64,000 nucleotides of DNA. Origin: Paenibacillus lycopersici (GTDB lineage: Bacteria > Bacillota > Bacilli > Paenibacillales > Paenibacillaceae). The position numbers and the translations under genes are program-made. The stretch spans positions 850,001 through 914,000 of the forward strand of contig NZ_CP048209.1 of assembly GCF_010119935.1 (NCBI RefSeq). Reading direction: 5' to 3'. Position 1 is the first letter of the stretch. Each line of letters starts with the position of its first letter. Shown here one piece after another: positions 1 to 8,418 of the stretch. The notes beneath the pieces were generated by a model. That model was not told where the DNA came from and did not search any database. It saw nothing but the letters and a program-made list of their open reading frames with translations.

Positions 1-46
1 CGATCGTAAAATCTTTGTCCACGATCATTTTCGCTTTCATTGACAT
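1..46 (-). CDS. Probable alpha-L-arabinofuranosidase (GH51), 5' end only
   Basis: Only the first 15 codons lie in the window, on the minus strand, behind a GAGGTGAG ribosome site. The readable start is MSMKAKMIVDKDFTI. From knowledge of the family, GH51 AbfA proteins of Bacillus/Paenibacillus begin with a very similar MIVDKDFxI stretch just before the catalytic barrel. The divergent ArsR-type gene and the sugar genes downstream fit a role in releasing arabinose from arabinoxylan or arabinan. The identification rests on a short N-terminus and is tentative; the rest of the gene is outside the window. Confidence 0.45.
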   Translation of the reverse strand, partial: MSMKAKMIVDKDFTI

Positions 47-63
47 GTTGGCTCACCTCGTAG

Positions 64-89
64 TTAAATTAATATTATTATTAATTGAT
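64..89. promoter_or_regulatory. Dyad operator 1 (arabinofuranosidase side)
   Basis: Imperfect dyad TTAAATTAA-N8-TTAATTGAT just upstream of the minus-strand gene's ribosome site. It contains a perfect inner inverted repeat, ATTAATA (68-74) and TATTAAT (79-85). A second copy with the same 8 bp spacer lies at 163-188, so a shared regulator, probably the adjacent ArsR-type protein, is inferred. Confidence 0.5.
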
Positions 90-162
90 TAACAAGAAGT
101 TGAATACAGAACTATTAAACCGCATTGCGCCATGACTGCGCAAGCTTTTCTTCTTCTCGAAA

Positions 163-188
163 TTGAATTAATATGAAGGTTAATTTAA
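163..188. promoter_or_regulatory. Dyad operator 2 (regulator side)
   Basis: TTGAATTAA-N8-TTAATTTAA, with one mismatch between arms, lies 25 bp upstream of the ArsR-type gene start. It matches the dyad at 64-89 in arm sequence and spacer length. This suggests autoregulation and coordinate control of the divergent glycosidase gene. Confidence 0.5.
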
Positions 189-213
189 CTTGATCAAAGC
201 GGAGTGAAACCAC

Positions 214-1122
214 ATGATACGCGCGAATTTGGAGCGAAAATGGCTCCCCCTCTACGAAGCGCTCGCGAGCGACGTGCGCCTGCATATCCTGGAGCTGCTG
301 TCCGGGCAGCCCATGAACGTCAAGGAGCTTGCGGCGGCGCTCGGCCTCAGCAGCGCGATCGTGACGATGCATACGAAGAAGCTGGAGAAAGGCGGCCTCA
401 TCCAGACCAAGCTCGTCCGCAAGGGCGGAGGCACGCATAAAATCTGTTCCCTGGCCGTCAGCCGGATCGAGCTGGATCTGCCGCAGGCGGGGAGCGGGAA
501 GCGGGAATGCCAGGAGGTTGCCGTGCCGGTCGGGCATTATACCGGCTTCGAAGTATACCCGCCCTGCGGTCTTGCCACGACGGAGCGGATTATCGGCCAG
601 TTCGACGATCCCCGCTATTTCATGGAACCGGAACGGATGCATGCGCAAATTTTATGGTTCGGCAGAGGGTACGTCGAGTACCGCATCCCCAATTACGTGC
701 TGCCCGGCCAGACCTTGGAGGAAATCGAAATTTCGTTCGAGATCGGATCGGAATATCCCGGCGTCCGCGCGGACTGGCCCTCGGACATTCATTTCTATCT
801 GAACGACACGCCGCTCGGCTATTGGACGAGCCCGGGCGATTCCGGGGAAGGACGGGGCAGGCTCACGCCGGCCTGGTGGACGGTCAACCAGTACGGCTGG
901 CTGAAAGTCATCCGCATTACGAACGGCGGCACGTTCATCGACGGCCAGCGGCTGTCCGGCGTGACGCCGCAGGATATCGTCATGGCGCGCAACGATTGGC
1001 AGCTTCGGCTCGCCGTTCCCGGGGACGCCGGGCATGTCGGAGGGCTCACCGTCTATGGCGAAGGGTTCGGCAATTACAACCAGTCCATCCTCTTTCGGAC
1101 GTACCTGAGCGGCGGCGGATAG
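214..1122 (+). CDS. ArsR-type winged-helix regulator with long C-terminal ligand domain
   Basis: 302 residues. Residues 1-85 form an ArsR-like winged helix (ALASDVRLHILELLS, then MNVKELAAALGLSSAIVTMH). Classical ArsR repressors are about 100 residues long; here roughly 210 further residues of beta-rich, Trp/Gly/Tyr-rich sequence follow, with no metal-binding Cys pair visible, so a sugar or other small-molecule sensor is more likely than a metal sensor. Start ATG 214 follows a GGAGTG site. It is divergent from the probable arabinofuranosidase, and two matching dyads lie between the genes. Inferred role: local repressor or activator of arabinoside utilisation. Confidence 0.7.
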   Translation: MIRANLERKWLPLYEALASDVRLHILELLSGQPMNVKELAAALGLSSAIVTMHTKKLEKGGLIQTKLVRKGGGTHKICSLAVSRIELDLPQAGSGKRECQEVAVPVGHYTGFEVYPPCGLATTERIIGQFDDPRYFMEPERMHAQILWFGRGYVEYRIPNYVLPGQTLEEIEISFEIGSEYPGVRADWPSDIHFYLNDTPLGYWTSPGDSGEGRGRLTPAWWTVNQYGWLKVIRITNGGTFIDGQRLSGVTPQDIVMARNDWQLRLAVPGDAGHVGGLTVYGEGFGNYNQSILFRTYLSGGG

Positions 1123-1547
1123 ACGGCGGGAATAGGCAAGCCGGATCGGAGGAATTCCCGGTCAAGCACGGCGAGAACAAGCGGTTTTCGCCGTGGAACT
1201 GCGTGCTTCGCCGGACATCCTGTCATAAACCGTCGATTTCTTGCCGGAGCGCATTGTGTTATAATCGGCAAAATGGTTGAAACATTACGTACCGGTTGGA
1301 AACAGAACGTACCTGCGCGGCTGCCGATCATTGATCCGCGGGCATGAGCCGCAGCGGGTACCGCGTTATCCTGCGACGCCGTCATATAGTTGTCAGACAG
1401 GCCATCAGGACGCATTATATCCTGATTTGCCTTGTCGTTCGGACGATCCCGCGTTAAACTGATAGCGACGAATATTTTAATAAAACTTTATGAACGCGCA
1501 CGGTTGCCTGGACTTGCCGGAATGATAACGAGCGGGAGGAATCGCAA
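1123..1547 (+). promoter_or_regulatory. 425 bp intergenic region with a possible promoter
   Basis: No convincing gene. A perfect TATAAT lies at 1260-1265, with only a weak -35 (TTTCTT, 1237-1242) at 17 bp. If used, it would give the response regulator gene a leader of about 280 nt. No operator repeats or terminator hairpin stand out. Confidence 0.3.
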
Positions 1548-2882
1548 GTGTATTATAAATTGTTAATCGTGGATGACGAGAAAGAGATTCGGGAAGGTCT
1601 CGCGTCTTGGGCGTGGGAAAAGGTCGGCATCGAGGTGGCGGGTATCTGCTCGCACGGGTTGGAAGCGCTTCAATTCGTGGAGGAGCGGCCCGTCGATATT
1701 GTCATTACGGATATACGCATGCCGTTCATGGACGGACTCGAGCTGATGAGCGCGCTGAACGCGCGTTATCCGTTCATCCGCGTCGTCATACTTTCAGGCT
1801 ATAACGATTTCGAATATGCCCAGAAGGCGCTGCAATGCGGCGCGATCGACTACTTGCTTAAACCGCTGCAGTTCCAAATGCTGCAGGATACATTCATCCG
1901 GGCCGTGGAGCGGCTGAGCGAAGAGAAGCAGGCCGAATTGCGCATCTCGGTGCTCAGGCGCAAGGCGGAGCTGCTCGCCCGCGTGCTGCGCGTCGAGTTC
2001 CTGCGGCGCCTGTTTCAGGAGCCGCTGTCCGAGGTCGAGCTGGAGCAGGGCATCTCCGACGGCGAAGTGCTGCTGGATGCAAGCCGCTATACCGTTGCGG
2101 TCTTCCGGCCGGATCGGCTCGCGGAGCCGGGCGCGACGATCGGAGACAAGGAGAAGAAGCTGCTTGTCTTCTCGCTGGATAATATTTTGACGGATTTATG
2201 GGAAGGCAAGGAGCTTGGCTATCACTGGGTGAACGCGCAGACGGGCGAAGCGTTCGTGCTGTCCGTGAAGCCGGAAGCGGAGACGCATTTCGCCGAGCTG
2301 CTGCCGCAGTGGCGCAAATACCGGGGGCTGTTCAAATCGTCGTTCTCCGGCGGCATCGGCCGTCCGGTCAGCTCGCCGGCGGACATTTATTTGTCCGCGC
2401 AGTCGGCCTCCGCGGCGCTTGCCGCCAACCTGGAGGAAGGTACGCTCGCGCCCGCGCCTTCCGAAGAATCGGCGAGCCGGACCGTTCCGGCCGTCCTCGC
2501 AAGCAAGGAGCTGTCGGCCGTCGCGGCCGGAGCCGACGGCTCGCAGACGGCGGAAGCGGAGCCGGTAAGCATGCTGCTCGTGCAGGCGAAGCAGTATATC
2601 CGGGACCACTTTAACCGCAGCTTGACGCTCAAGGAGGTCGCGGATCAGGTGCATATCTCCGGAAGCCACCTGTTCGCGCTGTTCAAGAATTCCGGGCAAA
2701 CGTTCCTGAGCTTCCTTACTTCCATCCGGCTGCAGCGCGCCATGGAGCTGCTCAGCGGCTCGAATCTCAAAATTTACGAAATCGTCGAACAGGTCGGCTA
2801 TTCCGACCCCGCGTACTTCACGGAAGTGTTCAAAAAATACACGGGCAAAACGCCGCACGAATATCGCAGCAAATCCAGGTAA
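1548..2882 (+). CDS. YesN-like response regulator, AraC-type output
   Basis: 444 residues starting at GTG behind GGGAGGA. Receiver domain at residues 1-125 with acidic pocket DDE near residue 10, phospho-acceptor D55 (ITDIRMPFMDG) and the conserved K of LLKP. The middle is variable and Ala/Glu-rich. Residues about 341-444 are a two-helix-turn-helix AraC/XylS DNA-binding domain (YIRDHFNRSLTLKEVADQV ... YSDPAYFTEVFKKYTGKTP). It lies 18 bp upstream of its kinase partner, forming an operon. This family normally controls a neighbouring sugar ABC transporter operon, which here starts at 6026; repeats at 5877-5948 are candidate binding sites. Confidence 0.9.
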   Translation: MYYKLLIVDDEKEIREGLASWAWEKVGIEVAGICSHGLEALQFVEERPVDIVITDIRMPFMDGLELMSALNARYPFIRVVILSGYNDFEYAQKALQCGAIDYLLKPLQFQMLQDTFIRAVERLSEEKQAELRISVLRRKAELLARVLRVEFLRRLFQEPLSEVELEQGISDGEVLLDASRYTVAVFRPDRLAEPGATIGDKEKKLLVFSLDNILTDLWEGKELGYHWVNAQTGEAFVLSVKPEAETHFAELLPQWRKYRGLFKSSFSGGIGRPVSSPADIYLSAQSASAALAANLEEGTLAPAPSEESASRTVPAVLASKELSAVAAGADGSQTAEAEPVSMLLVQAKQYIRDHFNRSLTLKEVADQVHISGSHLFALFKNSGQTFLSFLTSIRLQRAMELLSGSNLKIYEIVEQVGYSDPAYFTEVFKKYTGKTPHEYRSKSR

Positions 2883-2900
2883 ACCGCGGAGGGAGACAGC

Positions 2901-5621
2901 ATGTGGAAACGGTTCGGACCGACGCTGAGGCGGATCGTCATTCTGACGGCGGTGCTGACATTGGTCACCCAGATCGCCCTCGCGTATATCGGTCTCACGT
3001 ATATGGATGTCATCGACAAGTCGCTGCACAAGAAGCGGTCGCAGGACATGCTCTACCAGTTCCAGCAGAACGTGCTCGTGCAGCTGAACGACATCGATAA
3101 TTTGATGCTGCTGCTGAAGACACCCGAGTTCAGCGACTACTATAAGAATCTCATGCGTCTGCGCGACGAGAAAGTTTCGCAGAAGGGCATTGAGCAGCTG
3201 CAGCAGAAATTCAACATGCTCGATCTGTCTCCCTCGACCGTGCAGGCGATTTATTTTCTGTCGCAAACCTTCGTGCAGCGTTCCCTCGTGCAGAAGGTGG
3301 AGTCCGGCACGTTCATGGACCTGCCGCGGCTGGACCAGGACAGGCTGCATTATTCCAAGCTGGACAAGCTGATCATTCCGGATTGGAATCAGCTGACGAT
3401 GTACACGCAGGCGGATTTCGCGCAGTATTACAACACGGACAATCCGATGCTGGAGAAAGCGGACATTCGGCAGCTGAAAGCGTTCATGTCGGAAATCCAG
3501 GACCGTCTCGTGTTCTCGAACGGCAGCGACAACGGCGTACTGACGATGATCGTGCTGAGCGACCGCTTCTTCCAGAAAGCGATTCCCGACAATCTGCCGG
3601 CGGGGACGTATTTCTCCGTGCTCGGCAAGGACAAGCGCCTGCTGTGGACGTCGGCGCCCTCGAATCCGCTGAAGGCGGCGGAAAGCGGGGCGGCAGGCAA
3701 TGCTTCGTACCAGAACGAAATCAAATCGCTGACGCCGTTCAAGCTCAGCATCGTGTTCTCCGACAACGGGGGCGGACCTAGCGCGCTGCGCAATGACCGC
3801 ATCTATGCGATCGCGGTCGTATCGGTGCTCACGGTGCTCGTTACGGTATTGATCAGCTATTTCTATTTGAAGCAGGTGTTCAAGCCGTTCCGCATGGTTT
3901 CCAGGCAAATCAAGAGCTTCTCGCTGAGCAGCGATTGGCTGCTGCGGCCGCTTCCGGAGGATTTGATCAAGAAGGGCTTCCACGCCGTCTCCATGCGCAA
4001 CAAAATCATTATCGTGCTCATCGTGGCAATCGGCCTCCCCGCCGTGTCGGACAGCCTGCTGTACGGCTGGCTGACCAAGCACGACATCCAGCGCGAGATG
4101 CAGACGTCCATCGACGTGGAGGGCCGTTTCTCGGCGCTCAGCATCCATAACCGGCTGCAGTTTACGGAGACGATACTGAAGGAAATATCCGCCAGCCGGC
4201 AGCTGCAGGAATACGTCACCAACAATTATTCGACGCCGCTCTTGATGGGCGGGCTGACGACCAATCTGTACATGTTTCCGGGCTTGAACGACATCTCCTA
4301 CTTCGTGCTGCTGGACGAGAACGGGAATTGCATCTATTCGTCGATCTTCTCCAATAACAAAAGCGCCTTCAACACGGACAAGGCGTTCTTGAAGGACAGC
4401 AACGATCCGTACTGGATCGCGGATTACGACAACGTCTTCAATCCGTTGTCGACGGCAATCGTGAAGCGGATCGAAGGGCCGGGAACTGACGGGGAGGCCA
4501 CGTACCTGCTGATGGTTCCGAAGCAGTCGACGTTCGAGAACATCGATTCAGGATTGATCAATACGTCCTACACCATCTCCGACGCCAAGGGCCATACGAT
4601 CTACGAGTCGCGCCAGCGCATCATCGGCAATGTGCCGGGACAGCATTTCTACACGAGCAGCATTCCGAACACGGACTGGAAGCTGGCGATCAGCTTCGTC
4701 TTCAACGACGTGCTGGAGAAGAACCGGGAGTATCAGCAGCAGTTCCTGCTGTTCACCTCGATCGTCCTGCTGCTGGCCGTCGTCGTGGCGGTCGGGATCG
4801 CGGTCCAATTGGTGAAGCCCGTCCACCGGTTGAAGGAGACGATGCTGCGGGTCGGGGAGGGCGATCTGTCCCTTCGCCTGGAGGAGCTGGAGCATTCGGA
4901 GCTCGGCGGCATCGTGCGCAGCTACAATCGGATGATCGACCAGCTCGACCGCGTCATGCGCGAGGAGAGCGAGCTGATCGCCATGAAGACGAGGGCGGAG
5001 CTGGATATGCTGCAAGCGCAGATCAATCCGCATTTTCTATACAATACGCTGGAAGTCATCAACATGCGGAGCATGAAAACCGGCAATCTCGAAGTCAGCG
5101 CGATCGTCGGCGCGCTGGCGGACCTGTTCCGCTACAGCATCGCCAAGGGAGCGGATATCGTAGAGCTCGAGCGGGAGCTGGCGCATGTCGCCAACTACGT
5201 TACGATCCAGCAGATTCGCTTCGGACACAGCTTCGAGGTGGAATTCGAGGTGCCGGACGAGCTGCGCAGCAAGCCGATCGTGCGCTTCGTGCTGCAGCCG
5301 ATCATCGAGAACGCGATCAAGCACGGCTTCCTCGGCTGGGAAGAAGGCGGCCGCATCGTCGTCTCGGCAGTTGCGGAGGAAGGCACCATGCAGGTGCGCA
5401 TCGCCGATAACGGCGTCGGCATGGATAAGGAGACGCTGGCGCTGGTGAGAGCCGATATCGAGCGGGAGTACGGGAAGGCGCAGAGCGAGGAGAACGGCAT
5501 CGGGCTGCGCAACGTCTACCAGCGGCTCAGGCTGATCTACAAGGAAGGCATGTCCATGACGATCGACAGCCGCGAGATGAGGGGGACGGTCATCACGCTG
5601 ACCGTTCCGCTGCCGGAATAA
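2901..5621 (+). CDS. YesM-like sensor histidine kinase with duplicated membrane sensor module
   Basis: 906 residues, against roughly 580-620 usual for YesM-type kinases. Order seen: TM1 (about 13-33), extracytoplasmic segment, TM2 (about 300-322), a juxtamembrane linker, TM3 (about 366-385), a second extracytoplasmic segment, TM4 (about 615-638), HAMP (about 640-695), His_kinase domain with phospho-acceptor H711 in QINPHFLYNTLE, and a HATPase with IIENAIKHG (about residue 800) and a GIGLRNVYQRL box. Two complete TM-sensor-TM units in series suggest an internal duplication or a fusion of two sensors. Its partner is the upstream AraC-type regulator; the likely signal is a sugar or sugar-loaded binding protein. 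Confidence 0.88.
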   Translation: MWKRFGPTLRRIVILTAVLTLVTQIALAYIGLTYMDVIDKSLHKKRSQDMLYQFQQNVLVQLNDIDNLMLLLKTPEFSDYYKNLMRLRDEKVSQKGIEQLQQKFNMLDLSPSTVQAIYFLSQTFVQRSLVQKVESGTFMDLPRLDQDRLHYSKLDKLIIPDWNQLTMYTQADFAQYYNTDNPMLEKADIRQLKAFMSEIQDRLVFSNGSDNGVLTMIVLSDRFFQKAIPDNLPAGTYFSVLGKDKRLLWTSAPSNPLKAAESGAAGNASYQNEIKSLTPFKLSIVFSDNGGGPSALRNDRIYAIAVVSVLTVLVTVLISYFYLKQVFKPFRMVSRQIKSFSLSSDWLLRPLPEDLIKKGFHAVSMRNKIIIVLIVAIGLPAVSDSLLYGWLTKHDIQREMQTSIDVEGRFSALSIHNRLQFTETILKEISASRQLQEYVTNNYSTPLLMGGLTTNLYMFPGLNDISYFVLLDENGNCIYSSIFSNNKSAFNTDKAFLKDSNDPYWIADYDNVFNPLSTAIVKRIEGPGTDGEATYLLMVPKQSTFENIDSGLINTSYTISDAKGHTIYESRQRIIGNVPGQHFYTSSIPNTDWKLAISFVFNDVLEKNREYQQQFLLFTSIVLLLAVVVAVGIAVQLVKPVHRLKETMLRVGEGDLSLRLEELEHSELGGIVRSYNRMIDQLDRVMREESELIAMKTRAELDMLQAQINPHFLYNTLEVINMRSMKTGNLEVSAIVGALADLFRYSIAKGADIVELERELAHVANYVTIQQIRFGHSFEVEFEVPDELRSKPIVRFVLQPIIENAIKHGFLGWEEGGRIVVSAVAEEGTMQVRIADNGVGMDKETLALVRADIEREYGKAQSEENGIGLRNVYQRLRLIYKEGMSMTIDSREMRGTVITLTVPLPE

Positions 5622-5626
5622 CGACA

Positions 5627-5668
5627 GGCTGTCCGCAGATTGCGAATACTGCGGGCGGCCTCGTTTTA
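5627..5668 (+). terminator. Terminator of the two-component operon
   Basis: 12 bp stem GGCTGTCCGCAG / CTGCGGGCGGCC with two G.U pairs, followed by TCGTTTTAT. It starts five bases after the kinase stop codon. Confidence 0.6.
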
Positions 5669-5742
5669 TAGATCGGCATATAACGGCTTCAGGGCTGCTT
5701 GAACGAACCGGAACGCATCCGATGCGAGGCTTCGAAACCTAA

Positions 5743-5829
5743 CGTCGAAAAAATAGCCGCTTCTTGTCGATGGATTGTGTCGAAAAAGACGGAATTTTCT
5801 TGTCGATGGAATGTCGAAGGGATGTCGAA
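5743..5829 (+). promoter_or_regulatory. Cluster of six YGTCGAW boxes (possible Spo0A boxes)
   Basis: Same-strand heptamers: CGTCGAA at 5743, TGTCGAT at 5765, TGTCGAA at 5778, TGTCGAT at 5801, TGTCGAA at 5812 and TGTCGAA at 5823. Steps are 22, 13, 23, 11 and 11 bp, so most are near one or two helical turns. TGTCGAA is the established Spo0A box consensus. The cluster lies about 200-280 bp upstream of the first transporter gene and is absent ahead of the second operon. Spo0A binding is inferred. Confidence 0.45.
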
Positions 5830-5876
5830 AAAATCGTCTTTTACCCCGGTAAACCAATTTTCGGATAAAATGTAAC

Positions 5877-5948
5877 GATTACCCCGTAGAAATCATACGA
5901 TCGCCTTATAAAAATCATAGGATTACCGGGGGAAATTAGAGGATCACC
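5877..5948 (+). promoter_or_regulatory. Four 21-22 bp direct repeats ahead of transporter operon 1
   Basis: GATTACC (5877), GATCGCC (5899), GATTACC (5921) and GATCACC (5942), each followed by an A-rich half such as GAAATCATA, at steps of 22, 22 and 21 bp. AraC-type regulators typically bind direct repeats about two turns apart. Two of the repeats, with the same 21 bp step, recur at 9336 and 9357 before operon 2. The probable ligand is the response regulator encoded at 1548-2882. Confidence 0.55.
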
Positions 5949-5951
5949 ATA

Positions 5952-5965
5952 TTTAAGCGCTTACA
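5952..5965 (+). promoter_or_regulatory. Candidate cre (CcpA) site
   Basis: TTTAAGCGCTTACA matches the cre consensus TGWAANCGNTNWCA at all but one constrained position. It starts 10 bp after the start of the last GATCACC repeat and about 60 bp before the start codon, a position suited to carbon catabolite control. The corresponding site of operon 2 (9367-9380) is degenerate. Confidence 0.5.
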
Positions 5966-6025
5966 TTTTTCGTGTTATTCTTGATCTTGTAAGGAATATA
6001 CTATTTCTTCAAGGGGGATAAGAAT

Positions 6026-7444
6026 TTGAGAAAATGGACGATCATGCTTACAGCCATTACAGCAGCTGCGGTCGTGCTGTCGGGTTGCGGCAGCAGCAAC
6101 AACAATGGTGGCAACGCTTCCAATTCCACGAACAGCGGAAGCGGAAATTCATCCAGTGACACCTCGAAGAGCAATTCCGGCAGCAAGAGCGGTGACGTTG
6201 TAACGATTAAAACGAGTATTACGGCAGGCGAGCTTTCCAAAGACCAAATCGCCGAATTCGAGAAAGAGCATCCGAATATTCACGTTGAAATCGAAGAAGT
6301 CGATGCTACGAAGCTGGCTGCAGAGCTGGCGACGGGCGATGCGCCTGACGTCATTCGTCTTCTCGGCGTGCAAGATCTGCCTAGTTACGTTATCAAAGGC
6401 ATTGCGATGGACCTGACGGATCGCATCAACACCAGCACGGTGTTCAAAGCGGACGACTTGATGGATATCACGAACGTATTCCGCTTCGACGGCAAGACCG
6501 TCGGCGCCGGCCCGATCTACGGCTTGCCGAAAGACTGGTCCAACGACTATGCCATTTTCTATAACAAGAAAGCGTTCGACGCTGCAGGCGTACCGCTTCC
6601 TAGCACGACGGAGCCAATGACGCTGCCGGAATTGATGGATCTGGCGAAGAAGCTCACGATCAAAGGCGCTGACGGCAAAATCAAGCAATACGGCATTGGT
6701 ACCAACAGCGGAGCCAAAGCCGAGCCTACGTACGACAGCATGCTCGAATATCTGCTCAGCGCTGGCGTGAACATCAATGCCGACGACTTCTCGTCGATCA
6801 ACTTCGACAACCAAGCGGTCAAAGACTACATCAATTTCTGGCTCGATGGCGTGAAGAACAACATCGGCCCGAACTCCGTTAACAATGACCAATCGGACAG
6901 CGGCGACCTGTTCTTCAAGGACCAAGTCGCAATGCAGATCTTCGGTTACTGGTACAGCGGCGTAATCCGCAACGACGAGCGCGCGAAATCCCACATTGAA
7001 GATTTCGGCATGCTGCCTACGCCGATTGCGCCGAACGGAACGCGCGTAGCGCCTACGGGCAGCGCGACCGGCGGTATCATCAATGCGGCTACGAAGCATC
7101 CGGACGAAGCTTGGACGTTCTATGAGTGGTACTTCGGCGGCAAGCCTGCCGACGACCGCGCGAAGACTGGCTGGGGTCTGCCGATCTTCAAGAGCAAGAT
7201 GGATCTCCTGCCTAGCGAAACCGCATTCGACAAACAAGTCAATGAGGTTATGAAAGGCGAAATCGAAAACTCCAACAAATACCTGGTCGTGAACCCGTAT
7301 CTCTCGAACGGTGGCGGTTCGATCTTCAGTAAATACGCACAACCGCTGCTCTTCGGCAAATCGAGTGTGGACGATGCCGTCAAAGGCATGACCAAAGACG
7401 CGAATAATGCCATCGAGGAAGCGAAGGCAGCAGCCGGACAGTAA
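6026..7444 (+). CDS. Sugar ABC transporter substrate-binding lipoprotein (copy 1)
   Basis: 472 residues from a TTG start behind AAGGGGGAT. A lipoprotein signal peptide ends in LSGC with lipidated C21, followed by an Asn/Ser/Gly-rich tether to about residue 55. The mature part is a CUT1 family 1 solute-binding protein (TGDAPDVIRL; DWSNDYAIFYNKKAFDAAGV; KTGWGLPIFKSK). It would capture an oligosaccharide outside the membrane and deliver it to the two permeases downstream. No ATPase gene is nearby, as usual for CUT1 systems served by a shared MsmX-type ATPase. It is closely similar to the copy at 9442-10884. Confidence 0.9.
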   Translation: MRKWTIMLTAITAAAVVLSGCGSSNNNGGNASNSTNSGSGNSSSDTSKSNSGSKSGDVVTIKTSITAGELSKDQIAEFEKEHPNIHVEIEEVDATKLAAELATGDAPDVIRLLGVQDLPSYVIKGIAMDLTDRINTSTVFKADDLMDITNVFRFDGKTVGAGPIYGLPKDWSNDYAIFYNKKAFDAAGVPLPSTTEPMTLPELMDLAKKLTIKGADGKIKQYGIGTNSGAKAEPTYDSMLEYLLSAGVNINADDFSSINFDNQAVKDYINFWLDGVKNNIGPNSVNNDQSDSGDLFFKDQVAMQIFGYWYSGVIRNDERAKSHIEDFGMLPTPIAPNGTRVAPTGSATGGIINAATKHPDEAWTFYEWYFGGKPADDRAKTGWGLPIFKSKMDLLPSETAFDKQVNEVMKGEIENSNKYLVVNPYLSNGGGSIFSKYAQPLLFGKSSVDDAVKGMTKDANNAIEEAKAAAGQ

Positions 7445-7457
7445 ATCAAGTCTAGCG

Positions 7458-7483
7458 GGGAGGGTTCAAAGCCGAACCCTCCC
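7458..7483 (+). other. Intercistronic hairpin (operon 1)
   Basis: Perfect 10 bp stem GGGAGGGTTC / GAACCCTCCC with a 6-nt loop and no T-run, between the binding-protein gene and the first permease. The same hairpin occurs in operon 2 with an altered loop and a G.U pair. It probably protects the 3' end of the binding-protein mRNA or limits read-through, giving excess binding protein over permease. Confidence 0.6.
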
Positions 7484-7507
7484 TTCTCGTCATAAAGGAG
7501 CGAAAGT

Positions 7508-8410
7508 ATGAAAGAGAAGACTAAACGAGTTGTTGCGTTCTACTCGATGATCTCGCCTTGGTTTATCATGTTCCTGGTATTTGGCCTTTATCCGATGGTA
7601 TACGGTCTCTACTTGAGCTTTACGAACTTCTACGGCTTCAATATCAAGAAATTGAAATGGATGGGCATGCAAAATTACCACAAGGTGTTTACGGACTCCG
7701 ATGCCATGTACTCCCTTGGCAGAACGATGTACGTCACGATCATCAACGTGCCGCTGGGGTTGGCGATCGGGCTTGGCCTGGCGATGCTGCTGAACAAACA
7801 GGTGCGCGGGGTAGGGGTATACCGGACGGCCTTCTATTTGCCTTCCATCGTGCCGGCGATTGCCAGCGTCCTGATGTGGAAGTTCATGTTCTCCAGCAAC
7901 GGCGGGGTGTTGAACGGTATTCTGAACCTCGTCGGCTTAGATTCCGTGAACTGGCTTGGATACGACTATGCCACGACGTCCCTGCTCATCATGCTCTTAT
8001 GGGGCGCAGGCGGCGGCGTGTTAATCAATCTGGCGGGACTGAAGGGCATTCCGCGGGATCTATATGAAGCGGCGTCGATCGACGGTGCGACGGCGCCACA
8101 GCGGACGATGCGCATTACATTGCCGCTCATGACGCCCGTTCTCTTCTTCAACCTCATTATGGGTATCATCGGCTCGCTGCAAATCGGCTTGCAAGCGATT
8201 CTGCTGAGCGGCTCGAGACTGCTTGATCGCCCGATCCAGCCGAACTATCTGTACTTCGTCCATGCATTCCAGCAAATTTTCGCTTTCCAGCGGTTCGCGT
8301 ACGGCATGGCGCTGTTATGGGTATTGTTCCTGGCGATTCTGGTGCTGACGCTTATCGTCTTCACGACGAGCAGATATTGGGTTCACTACGAAACGGACCA
8401 GGAGGGATAA
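7508..8410 (+). CDS. Sugar ABC transporter permease, MalF/LplB type (copy 1)
   Basis: 300 residues with six predicted membrane segments, opening MISPWFIMFLVFGLYPMVYGLYLS. The EAA loop that contacts the ATPase is LYEAASIDGATAPQRTMRITLPLM (about residues 186-209), fitting the EAAxxDGAxxxxxFxxIxLP pattern of CUT1 permeases. RBS AAAGGAGCG precedes the ATG. It follows the binding protein after the hairpin and lies 8 bp before the second permease. Nearly identical to the copy at 10950-11852. Confidence 0.92.
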   Translation: MKEKTKRVVAFYSMISPWFIMFLVFGLYPMVYGLYLSFTNFYGFNIKKLKWMGMQNYHKVFTDSDAMYSLGRTMYVTIINVPLGLAIGLGLAMLLNKQVRGVGVYRTAFYLPSIVPAIASVLMWKFMFSSNGGVLNGILNLVGLDSVNWLGYDYATTSLLIMLLWGAGGGVLINLAGLKGIPRDLYEAASIDGATAPQRTMRITLPLMTPVLFFNLIMGIIGSLQIGLQAILLSGSRLLDRPIQPNYLYFVHAFQQIFAFQRFAYGMALLWVLFLAILVLTLIVFTTSRYWVHYETDQEG

Positions 8411-8418
8411 TCGACGTT

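Noticed and set aside
2196..4148. 650-codon open frame on the minus strand
   Set aside because: It is antisense to the well-supported regulator/kinase pair; His/Arg/Gln-rich composition typical of shadow frames in GC-rich coding DNA.
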